Source: Oscillospiraceae bacterium (lineage in GTDB: Bacteria > Bacillota_A > Clostridia > Oscillospirales > Oscillospiraceae). From it: DNA of 32,369 nucleotides. A model generated the notes under the pieces. The model did no database searches. It saw only the letters and a list, made by a program, of their open reading frames with translations, and was not told the DNA's origin. Each line of letters opens with the position of its first letter. Position 1 is the stretch's first letter. Below, piece by piece: positions 16,499 to 24,151 of the stretch. A program made the position numbers and the translations under genes. The DNA lies in the NCBI GenBank assembly GCA_902795095.1, contig CADBKB010000004.1, positions 1-32,369 on the forward strand, written 5' to 3'.

Positions 16499-16740
16499 AA
16501 AAAAGATCCTCTGCCTCGAAAGAGACAAAGGATCTTCCTCTGCGGTACCACTCTTTTTGCCGCCGAAGCGGCCGCTCCGGACGCGGTAACGGGCGTCATC
16601 CGTCCGGGTCTACTGGGCGTGCGCCGTTCGGCCGGAGGCTCCGGGGTGATATTCGGGAGGGGCTGCCTGCCGCCGTTGCACCAATGGGCGGCTCTCTGGA
16701 AGGCGCCGGGGTCCCTGTTTGTCCCCATCATCGCGTTCTG
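16499..16740 (-). promoter_or_regulatory. T-box leader of ileS (tRNA-Ile sensing) with terminator
   Basis: Reading the minus strand, Stem I contains the AG-bulge/apical-loop pattern AGAGAGCC then GGTGCAA. A specifier loop GAATATCACC follows, in which ATC (16648-16650) is an isoleucine codon. The T-box core TGGTACCGC is at 16542-16550; the variable base is T, matching an A discriminator on tRNA-Ile. It is followed at 16499-16535 by a terminator with a 15-bp stem (AAGATCC...GGATCTT) and a T-run. Uncharged tRNA-Ile should stabilise the antiterminator and switch on ileS. The element fills the gap between divIVA and ileS, so divIVA read-through is also subject to it. Confidence 0.95.
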
Positions 16741-16744
16741 TTAT

Positions 16745-17644
16745 TTATTGCTTGGGATTGTAGTTCTTGCCGAACTGCAGATCGCCGAATTTCGCCGTAA
16801 TGGACTCCGGATGCAGCGGGGGCATGACCCGGGTATCCTGCTGGGAGGCGTCGTAGGTGGAATTGGGCACGCTCCCCACCAGCTTTTCGAGATTCTGCTC
16901 GATCTCACGGGCAATCTCATCGGGGTCGTCCTCGGGGACGTAGGGGGGCGGAACGAGCTCCGGCACGCCGGGCTCCTCTGCCTTCGGCTCCGCAGCCTTC
17001 GGCTCTGCCTTCTTCTCCGGCGCGGCCTTCTGCTCGGCAGCCTGTTCCTTCTTCGGCGCAGCCTTCTGCTCGGCAGCCTGTTCCTTCTTCGGCGCTTCCG
17101 GGGCCTTGGCGGGCGCCGCGGGGGTCTCGTCCTCCGGCGTCTCGGGCAGCTCCAGGAGCTTGAGGTTGTCCAGCAGCTCCTGATGGCGGTCGATGTTGGC
17201 CTGGATGGCCTGGATGAAGCTGGCCGCGGCCTGCCTGGCCTGGTTGAGACGGTCCTCCTCCAGCTCCAGCTCGCCGGCGGACAGGCGGGCGGTGCGCTCG
17301 GCCTTGGCGTTGGCCTCGCTCAGGATGCTCTTGGCGCGCTCATGGGCCTCGCGGATCAGCACGGAGGCCTTGTCCTCGGCGCTGCGGATGATCTCCTTGG
17401 CGCTGTCCTCGGCCTCGGCGTCGGTGACCTCCGCCTTGGGCGCGGGCTGCTTGCCCTGCTGGCGGTATTCCTCCAGCTTCTCCACCAGGATGCGCAGCTT
17501 GCTCTTGAGCACGGCGTTTTCCTTGTAGAGGGTGGTATAGTCCTCCGTCAGCGGATCGAGCACATCGTGCACCGAATCCATGTCGTACCCGCCGAATACG
17601 GCCTTGGTGAAGCCGATTTCACTGAGTTGTTGGGGTGTAAACAT
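16745..17644 (-). CDS. divIVA: DivIVA-domain cell-division / polarity protein
   Basis: Membrane-curvature-binding coiled-coil protein that organises the division site and poles. The 299 residues start with MFTPQQLSEIGFTKAVFGGYDMDSVHDVLD, the DivIVA lipid-binding domain (about 1-35), followed by a coiled coil (about 40-180, AEDSAKEIIRSAEDKASVLIREA). A low-complexity Ala/Pro/Lys/Glu tail (about 190-235) has two copies of KKEQAAEQKAAP, and a conserved-looking acidic C-terminal end follows. It is longer than B. subtilis DivIVA because of the tail. ATG 17644 has AAAGGAG 9 nt upstream. It is 23 bp from sepF, in the order found across Firmicutes, so the two probably work together at the septum. Confidence 0.92.
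   Translation of the reverse strand: MFTPQQLSEIGFTKAVFGGYDMDSVHDVLDPLTEDYTTLYKENAVLKSKLRILVEKLEEYRQQGKQPAPKAEVTDAEAEDSAKEIIRSAEDKASVLIREAHERAKSILSEANAKAERTARLSAGELELEEDRLNQARQAAASFIQAIQANIDRHQELLDNLKLLELPETPEDETPAAPAKAPEAPKKEQAAEQKAAPKKEQAAEQKAAPEKKAEPKAAEPKAEEPGVPELVPPPYVPEDDPDEIAREIEQNLEKLVGSVPNSTYDASQQDTRVMPPLHPESITAKFGDLQFGKNYNPKQ
17025..17095 (-). repeat. 36-bp in-frame tandem repeat in divIVA
   Basis: An identical 35-nt stretch starting gccttctgctcggcagcc occurs at 17025-17059 and 17061-17095, a period of 36 bp. It encodes the twice-repeated KKEQAAEQKAAP of the disordered tail. The near identity points to recent duplication. Confidence 0.9.
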
Positions 17645-17667
17645 CGAAAATCACTCCTTTAAGGGGA

Positions 17668-18150
17668 TCAGAAGTACATCCCGTTGTTTTCCAGTTCCTC
17701 CACCAGATCCCCGACGATGTCCACATTGTAGGGGGTGATGATGTAGGTGGCAAGGGCGACCTTCTTGATCTTGCCGTCCAGGGCGTAGGCGACGCCGGAC
17801 AGGAAATCCACCAGGCGGCGGGCGACGTCCTTGTTGGCGGACTCGAGATTCAGCACCACCGCGCGGCGCTCGCGCAGATGATCGGCGATCTCGGACACGG
17901 TGTCGAAGCGCTCGGGCTTGACCAGCACGACCTGCATCTGGGCGGTGGTGTGGATATTGACCACCTTGTTGCCTCTGCGGTCACCGGTGACCGTGGGCTT
18001 GTCGGCATAGCTGCGGCCGGCGCGGGGTGCGGGGGCGGGCTCGGCAGCGGCCGTGTCCTCGTCCTCATAGTCGTCGTAGTTGTCATAATCGTCCTCGTCG
18101 TCCTCATTGTAGGGGCGGGTCAGCTTTTTCAGATCATCCAGAAATCCCAT
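17668..18150 (-). CDS. sepF: Cell division protein SepF
   Basis: Bridges FtsZ filaments to the membrane at the division site. The 160 residues show an N-terminal amphipathic helix MGFLDDLKKLT, which anchors to the membrane. A very acidic linker rich in Asp, Glu and Tyr (residues about 15-35) follows, and then the globular SepF/DUF552 domain (VVNIHTTAQMQVVLVKPERF, ADHLRERRAVVLNLE, RLVDFLSGVAYALDGKI). Length is normal. GGAGG lies 7 nt before ATG 18150. It lies between the YggS gene and divIVA, matching ylmE-sepF-divIVA of other Firmicutes. Confidence 0.96.
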   Translation of the reverse strand: MGFLDDLKKLTRPYNEDDEDDYDNYDDYEDEDTAAAEPAPAPRAGRSYADKPTVTGDRRGNKVVNIHTTAQMQVVLVKPERFDTVSEIADHLRERRAVVLNLESANKDVARRLVDFLSGVAYALDGKIKKVALATYIITPYNVDIVGDLVEELENNGMYF

Positions 18151-18183
18151 GTCTAATCCTCCAGTATCTGTATTTACATTTTT

Positions 18184-18897
18184 TTATTTGTTATAATTGC
18201 GCTCACCGAAAATGGCGGTGCCGATGCGGACCATGGTGCTGCCGCAGGCGATGGCGTCCTCGAAATCGTCCGACATGCCCATTGATAGACATACCATAGA
18301 CACATTATCGTATTTTTTTTGCGATATGTCAATAAAAAGCTGATACATTTGCTGAAAATATCTCAGATTATCTCCTTTTTCGACGCTCACAGGGGGGATC
18401 GCCATGAGTCCGGAGAGGAAAACCCCGGGATACTCGCTCATTTTGGCGGCCATTTCCAGCGTCTCGGCGGGGGTGAAGCCGCCCTTGGATTCCTCGCCGC
18501 CGATGTTGACCTCCAGCAGGATCTTCTGCACCACGCCCTTTTTGCGGGCCTGTTCGTCGATGGTCTGCAGCAGATGGAGCCGGTCCACAGACTCGATCAC
18601 GTCCACCACGCCCACAATGTATTTGACCTTGTTGGTCTGCAGCCGGCCGATGAAGTGCAGCGGCGCGCCCTCATAGGCCCCCAGGGGCAGCTTTTGCTGG
18701 ATCTCCTGCACCCGGTTTTCACCGCACAGGTCCACCCCGCCCCGAATGGCGGCCTTGACGCGCTCGGCGTCGTTCATCTTGGTGGCGGCGCAAAGCTGCA
18801 CCTGCCCCGGCTCCCTGCCGGCGGCAGCGGCGGCGGCGTCCATGCGGGCGCGGATGGCGGCGATGTTCTCCCGGATGGTTTTCTCGTACTGTTCCAT
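18184..18897 (-). CDS. yggS: YggS/PLPBP family pyridoxal-phosphate homeostasis protein
   Basis: A PLP-binding protein of the alanine-racemase barrel fold that buffers PLP and affects amino-acid and cell-wall metabolism; it has no known enzymatic reaction. The 237 residues contain the PLP lysine Lys40 in LCAATKMNDAERV. They also hold the family segments CGENRVQEIQQKL, HFIGRLQTNKVKYI, LEVNIGGEESKGGF and the phosphate-binding end LSMGMSDDFEDAIACGSTMVRIGTAIFG. Length is usual for the family. The start codon follows the preceding stop codon by one base (TAA-A-ATG), so translation is coupled to the HlyD-like gene. It occupies the ylmE position upstream of sepF. Confidence 0.95.
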   Translation of the reverse strand: MEQYEKTIRENIAAIRARMDAAAAAAGREPGQVQLCAATKMNDAERVKAAIRGGVDLCGENRVQEIQQKLPLGAYEGAPLHFIGRLQTNKVKYIVGVVDVIESVDRLHLLQTIDEQARKKGVVQKILLEVNIGGEESKGGFTPAETLEMAAKMSEYPGVFLSGLMAIPPVSVEKGDNLRYFQQMYQLFIDISQKKYDNVSMVCLSMGMSDDFEDAIACGSTMVRIGTAIFGERNYNK

Positions 18898-18898
18898 T

Positions 18899-20119
18899 TT
18901 ATTCTACGACCTTTCCGTCTTCGATTTCCTGTTTCGTCAGTATGACCTCGTCCCCGGCCCAGAGGTTGGAGGTCTCGCTGTTGTCCTGGCGGACAAGATA
19001 ATAGTCCTGGGCCTCGTAGATGATGTCCACATCCTTCCAGCGGGCGATGGCGCCCACCAGGACGTAGACCCCGGCCGAGCCGGTCTCGTTGTCAAAATAG
19101 ATGGCCTGCTTCGGCACGCGCACCCCCTGATAGGTGTGCAGGATGATGTCGGCCTGCTGGGTGCGCAGGCGGGCGGCCTGTTCCATGTGATCCTCGCAGG
19201 ACAGCACCAGGATCTGCCGCTCGTCCACGGGATCGGAAATGCGCTCGATGCGCATGCGCAGGGGCTCGTACACATCGAAGGCAAACTCCACCGACAGCCA
19301 GTCGCCCACCTTGCAGCCCTCCAGGTCCGACCGTCTGGCCTCGCAGACATAGTACCACTGGGGGGAGGTGATGAGCCTGCCCAGGGTGCCGGCGGGGGCC
19401 TCGGGCTTCATGCGGGTGATCTCGTCATAATCGGACACAGAGATGGTGCTCACCGTCTGCACGGTGAGGATCCGCTCATAGCCGTCGGTGGTGCCGGAGA
19501 AGAAGCCCGCCCGCTGGGCGGTGGACTGGGTCACGGCGCCGGCCAGGCGGGAGCGCAGGGAGGCCAGCTCACTGCGCAGGCTCTGGGCCTGGGCGCGCAT
19601 GGCGTCGCGGCCCTCCTCGTCCAGGAAGCGCCGCAGCACCGTGGCCTTGAGGCTGTTGGCGCTCTGCCCGGCGGCGGCCAGGTCGCCCCGGACGGTCTGG
19701 GCCGTGAAGCTCACCAGCTCCTGCTGGAGCTGACCGTCCAGCCCGGCGCTGCCCTGGGTGGTGGACAGGGTGCCCAGCACCGATTCGATGCGCTCGAGCT
19801 CCTGCTCCAGCTCATCGATGCGCATCTGCGCCTCCTGGGCGCCCTCGTCGGCGAAGGTGGCGGCCAGCGCCTCGCCCTTGGCCACCCGCTCCCCCTCGGT
19901 GCGCAGCAGCACGTTGATGCCCTCGGGGGCCTTCAGGATCTGCTCGTCACGCACAACGAAGCCGGTGGACTGAAACCCGTCACCGACTTCGTAGGCGATG
20001 GCTGTGACAGTGGCGGTGGACTTCTCCAGGGCGGAGAAGGCCGCAGCGATCCCGTAGGCGATCAGTGCCAGCAGCAGCATCAGTATGATTCCTCTTGTAA
20101 GCGTTGCGCCCTGCTTCAT
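18899..20119 (-). CDS. HlyD-like membrane-anchored protein of the hfq-yggS interval
   Basis: A 406-residue protein with one N-terminal membrane helix (about 9-30, ITLRGI-like stretch RGIILMLLLALIAYGIAAAF) and an extracytoplasmic part resembling an HlyD/RND-type adaptor. It has a biotinyl-lipoyl-like half (GFVVRDEQILKAPEGINVLLRTEGERVAKGEALA), a long coiled coil (about 95-215), and a returning beta-rich half (VGDWLSVEF, RVPKQAIYFDNETGSAGVYVL). It resembles proteins placed upstream of yggS/sepF in many Clostridia. No partner ABC or RND exporter is next to it. ATG 20119 has GGAGG 7 nt upstream. Its genomic place suggests a role in envelope or division; that is inference. Confidence 0.82.
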   Translation of the reverse strand: MKQGATLTRGIILMLLLALIAYGIAAAFSALEKSTATVTAIAYEVGDGFQSTGFVVRDEQILKAPEGINVLLRTEGERVAKGEALAATFADEGAQEAQMRIDELEQELERIESVLGTLSTTQGSAGLDGQLQQELVSFTAQTVRGDLAAAGQSANSLKATVLRRFLDEEGRDAMRAQAQSLRSELASLRSRLAGAVTQSTAQRAGFFSGTTDGYERILTVQTVSTISVSDYDEITRMKPEAPAGTLGRLITSPQWYYVCEARRSDLEGCKVGDWLSVEFAFDVYEPLRMRIERISDPVDERQILVLSCEDHMEQAARLRTQQADIILHTYQGVRVPKQAIYFDNETGSAGVYVLVGAIARWKDVDIIYEAQDYYLVRQDNSETSNLWAGDEVILTKQEIEDGKVVE

Positions 20120-20147
20120 GGTGTGTCCTCCGGCAGGGCGCGGTTTC

Positions 20148-20366
20148 TCAGCTCAGCTTGACGGGCTCGGCGGGCATGATGGTGGAGATGGCGTGCTTGT
20201 AGATCATCTCCTGCCTGCCGTCGGACAGCATGAATACGGAAAAGCTGTCGCTGCCCGTCACCACGCCCCGGATCTGGAACCCGTTGACCAGGAATACGGT
20301 CACCGGGATCCGCTCCAGCGCGAGCTGACGGAGAAACTGGTCCTGCAGCATATCTTCTTTTGCCAT
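20148..20366 (-). CDS. hfq: RNA chaperone Hfq
   Basis: Forms a hexameric ring that binds small RNAs and mRNAs. The 72 residues contain the Sm1 motif ([22 protein letters not shown]) and the Sm2 motif with the conserved KHA triad ([12 protein letters not shown]). The first ATG (20372) is only 1 nt from GAGGG, whereas the second (20366) is 7 nt away and gives the usual MAKED-like N-terminus, so it is chosen. It has almost no C-terminal tail, as in other Firmicutes. It follows miaA, as in the widespread miaA-hfq arrangement. Its start codon is part of a strong hairpin, described separately. Confidence 0.96.
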   Translation of the reverse strand: MAKEDMLQDQFLRQLALERIPVTVFLVNGFQIRGVVTGSDSFSVFMLSDGRQEMIYKHAISTIMPAEPVKLS

Positions 20367-20401
20367 GGGCATTCCCTCACATTTCTATGTAGAATGCCCA
20401 T
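20365..20401 (-). promoter_or_regulatory. Hairpin over the hfq translation start
   Basis: Perfect 10-bp arms ATGGGCATTC (20365-20374) and GAATGCCCAT (20392-20401) flank the hfq ribosome site. An inner 4-bp stem ACAT/ATGT with loop AGAA leaves the GAGG of the Shine-Dalgarno as a bulge. The 3' arm includes the first two bases of the chosen start codon. It fits control of hfq translation by RNA structure; not a terminator, because no T-run follows. Confidence 0.7.
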
Positions 20402-20420
20402 ATTTTACCAAATCAAAACC

Positions 20421-21401
<981 letters not shown>

Positions 21402-21417
21402 AGTTTGCTCCTTCCTG

Positions 21418-21493
21418 ATTCAGAATTAGGAATTCAGAATGCAAAATGCAGAATTCAATTATCAATTCTTAATTCTTAATTCTGAATTCTGAA
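21418..21493. repeat. AT-rich palindromic repeat, copy B
   Basis: Same construction as the repeat at 16425-16498. The left arm TTCAGAATTAGGAATTCAG matches, with a few mismatches, the reverse complement of the right arm TTCTTAATTCTGAATTCTGAA. It lies between the mutL stop codon and the miaA start codon. The two copies share the run AATTCTTAATTCTTAATTCT but differ in the left arm. Confidence 0.85.
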
Positions 21494-21497
21494 CTGT

Positions 21498-23399
21498 TCA
21501 CGCTCTGCCAAACTGCCGCTCGATCCTGCCCTTGGTCAGGCGGATGCAGATGGGCCGGCCGTGGGGGCAGTATTTGAGGTCGTCGCTGCCCAGCACCCGG
21601 CGCACCAGCGCCGCGCGCTCCGCCGGGTCGGTGCGGTAGCCCGCCTTGATGGCGGCCTTGCAGGCCACGGTGTGCAGCAGCTCGTCGCGCAGCGCTTCGG
21701 GCTCGGTCCGGCGGCCCTCCAGCAGACGCTGGGCCAGCTCCGACAGGCTCTCCCGGGCGTCGCCGGGGTCGATATCCGCAGGGATCTCCCGCAGCAGCAC
21801 CGTATCGGCGCCGAATTCCTCCACGCCGTAGCCGCACCGGGCCAGCAGCTCGCGCTGCTCCAGCACCGCGCTCGCCTCCTCCGCCGAGATCCGGCAGACC
21901 AGGGGCTCGGCCAGGGCCTGGGCCGGGATCGGGCCCGCCTGGGCGCGAAGCTTGTCGAACAGGATCCGCTCGTGGGCGGCGTGCTTGTCAATGAGATAGA
22001 GGGCGTCGTCCTGCTCCACCAGGAAATAGGTGGAGAAGCACTCGCCGATGATCCGCCAGGGGTCCGTCTCCGGCAGGGGCAGGGCCGTCTGCTCGGGTTC
22101 GGGCTCCGGGGCGATGGGCTCGACGCGCGGGGCTTTCGTCCACACTGCCGTCGGACCGTCTTCCCGCACGTCCGGGGGGATAGGCTTCGCGGGTATGGGC
22201 GGGCGCTGGGCCTGCACGGCCCGGATCAGCTCGTCGCTGGCGGGGGTCTTCGGCGGGGTCATGGCGGCGCGGTACTGCTCCGCCGTCATGGTCTGGAAAA
22301 ACGGCTTCTTGGCCGGACTGCCGTGGACGGGGGTCTGCACCGGCGCGTGCACCTGCCCTGCCCGGGCGGGCATCTGGGGCTGCACCGGGGCGGGGGCGTC
22401 CACCTTGCCGGGGGTCCGGTTCAGGGCGGACAGGGCGCCGTAATAGACGCAGTCGTAGGCGTCGCGCTCATTTAAGAATTTGACCTCTGTCTTGGCCGGA
22501 TGGATGTTCACGTCCACCGCCCCCAGGGGCATGGTGAGCTCCAGCACGCAGGCCGGGAACCTGCCCACCATCATCTGGTTGCGATAGGCCTCCTCCAGCG
22601 CCGCGCTCAGCACCGGAGACTTCACATAGCGGCCGTTGACAAAGAAAATCTGGTAATTCCGGTTGCCCCGGGAGGCGGCGGGACGGGAAATATAGCCCCG
22701 GACCCGGGTCTTTTCCCAGCTGGAGCTGAGCTCCACCATGTCCTTGGCCGTCTGGCGGCCGAACACGGCATAGATGGCGCTGAGCAGCTGCCCGTCGCCG
22801 GGGGTGGAGAGCTCCTCCTTCCCGTCGCGCAGGAAGCGCATGGCCACCTCGGGATGGGCCACGGCCTGCTTCTGCACCGCGGAAAACACCGCCGCGCCCT
22901 CGGCGCTGTCGCGCTTCATGAATTTCATGCGGGCGGGGGTATTGTAGAACAGATCGCGCACGATGATGGTGGTGCCCGGGGGGCAGCCCGCCTCGGCGCG
23001 CTGGACGATTTTGCCCGCCTCCAGACGCAGGCTCACGCCGTACTCCTCCCCCGCGGCGCGGGTGAGCAGGTCGATCTTCGACACCGACGCGATGGCCGCC
23101 AGGGCCTCGCCACGGAAGCCCAGGGTGCCGATGGCCTCCAGGTCCTCCTTGCGGCGGATCTTGCTGGTGGCGTGGCGCAGGAAGGCGATCTCCGCGTCCT
23201 CCGGCGACATGCCGCAGCCGTCGTCGGTCAGGCGGATGAAGGTCATGCCGCCGTTCTGGATCTCCACGCTCACGTGCTTCGCCCCGGCGTCCACGGCGTT
23301 CTCCAGGAGCTCCTTGACCACGGAGGCCGGGCGCTCCACCACCTCGCCGGCGGCGATCAGATCCGCCACATGGGGGGAAAGCTGATGAATGATGCCCAT
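21498..23399 (-). CDS. mutL: DNA mismatch repair protein MutL
   Basis: ATP-dependent clamp and strand-nicking partner of MutS. The 633 residues begin with the GHKL ATPase: LIAAGEVVERPASVVKELLENAVDAGA (Glu33/Asn34 region), DDGCGM and GFRGEALAAIASV. A disordered Pro-rich linker spans about 330-450. The C-terminal endonuclease domain starts with DKHAAHERILFD (from 471), followed by ACKAAIKAG and CPHGRPICIR. The canonical motif ends in Glu where this one has Asp. The frame is open upstream to 23627, but homology starts at MGIIHQL and GGGAG-like GGGAG lies 7 nt before ATG 23399, so that start is used. It is downstream of mutS with a membrane protease gene in between. Confidence 0.96.
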   Translation of the reverse strand: MGIIHQLSPHVADLIAAGEVVERPASVVKELLENAVDAGAKHVSVEIQNGGMTFIRLTDDGCGMSPEDAEIAFLRHATSKIRRKEDLEAIGTLGFRGEALAAIASVSKIDLLTRAAGEEYGVSLRLEAGKIVQRAEAGCPPGTTIIVRDLFYNTPARMKFMKRDSAEGAAVFSAVQKQAVAHPEVAMRFLRDGKEELSTPGDGQLLSAIYAVFGRQTAKDMVELSSSWEKTRVRGYISRPAASRGNRNYQIFFVNGRYVKSPVLSAALEEAYRNQMMVGRFPACVLELTMPLGAVDVNIHPAKTEVKFLNERDAYDCVYYGALSALNRTPGKVDAPAPVQPQMPARAGQVHAPVQTPVHGSPAKKPFFQTMTAEQYRAAMTPPKTPASDELIRAVQAQRPPIPAKPIPPDVREDGPTAVWTKAPRVEPIAPEPEPEQTALPLPETDPWRIIGECFSTYFLVEQDDALYLIDKHAAHERILFDKLRAQAGPIPAQALAEPLVCRISAEEASAVLEQRELLARCGYGVEEFGADTVLLREIPADIDPGDARESLSELAQRLLEGRRTEPEALRDELLHTVACKAAIKAGYRTDPAERAALVRRVLGSDDLKYCPHGRPICIRLTKGRIERQFGRA

Positions 23400-23412
23400 A
23401 GCGCCGCTCCCG

Positions 23413-24141
23413 TCACTGCGCGAACACCATGACCAGCATGGCGACGGTGTTGACCAGGGTATGCACGGTGATGGAGGCCCAGATGGAGCCGCTGTATTCC
23501 ATCGCCCAGGCCAGCGCGAAGCTGGCGGGCAGATACTGCAGGAAGCACAGGCCCAGGGTGCTGACGGGATACTGACCGATGTAGCCCAGCACATGCATGA
23601 CAGAGAAGGTGACCATGGCGACCGCATAGGCCAGGAAGCGGCTGTGGGGCCGGATGGAGCTGAAGATCAGCCCGCGGAACACGAGCTCCTCCACCGTCGG
23701 CACCAGCAGCACCGTATAGAGGATCATCATGAGCCAGCCGTGCTCCGCGATCCCCTCCAGGGCGGCGTCGTTGATGTTCTCCAGGCCCGGCTGAATGAGC
23801 TGGATCACGATGCTCACCAGCACGGTGCCGAGATAATAGATGGCAAAGCCGATGCCCACGGCCGCGAAGAACCGGCCCGGGAACCGCAGGGCCTGGCGGA
23901 AGGATTTTCCCAGATATTTGCGGAAGCTCACCGTCAGCACACAGAAATTTATAACGCCGTAGATGAGATTCATATACAGCAGATTGCGCGGCGCCTGCAC
24001 ATCCCGGCCCAGCAGCAGGAAAATCATCGCCAGGGCCATGGAGATCAGCAGGACATAGAACGGAAAATAGATCCAGCCGGCGATCTTCTCGCCGCGGTTC
24101 AGGAGGATGAATGCGGGACGGGGTTTGCGATTTTCTTCCAT
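23413..24141 (-). CDS. CPBP-family intramembrane glutamic endopeptidase
   Basis: A 242-residue membrane protein with six to seven hydrophobic helices and the CPBP (Rce1-like, formerly CAAX/Abi) motifs. These are EELVFR at 151-156 (two catalytic Glu and the Arg), TFSVMHVLGY with His183, and SITVHTLVN with His227 and Asn231. Such proteases cleave membrane or peptide substrates. Some relatives mature or give immunity to bacteriocins, others have unknown roles. GAGG sits 8 nt before ATG 24141. It lies between mutS and mutL with gaps of 10 and 13 bp, so it is co-transcribed with mismatch repair, although no functional link is known to me. Confidence 0.9.
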   Translation of the reverse strand: MEENRKPRPAFILLNRGEKIAGWIYFPFYVLLISMALAMIFLLLGRDVQAPRNLLYMNLIYGVINFCVLTVSFRKYLGKSFRQALRFPGRFFAAVGIGFAIYYLGTVLVSIVIQLIQPGLENINDAALEGIAEHGWLMMILYTVLLVPTVEELVFRGLIFSSIRPHSRFLAYAVAMVTFSVMHVLGYIGQYPVSTLGLCFLQYLPASFALAWAMEYSGSIWASITVHTLVNTVAMLVMVFAQ

Positions 24142-24151
24142 GACAGATACC

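Noticed and set aside
23400..23627. Upstream extension of the mutL frame to an ATG at 23627
   Set aside because: The extension overlaps the CPBP gene, is Ser/Pro/Trp-rich without homology, and a good ribosome site precedes 23399.
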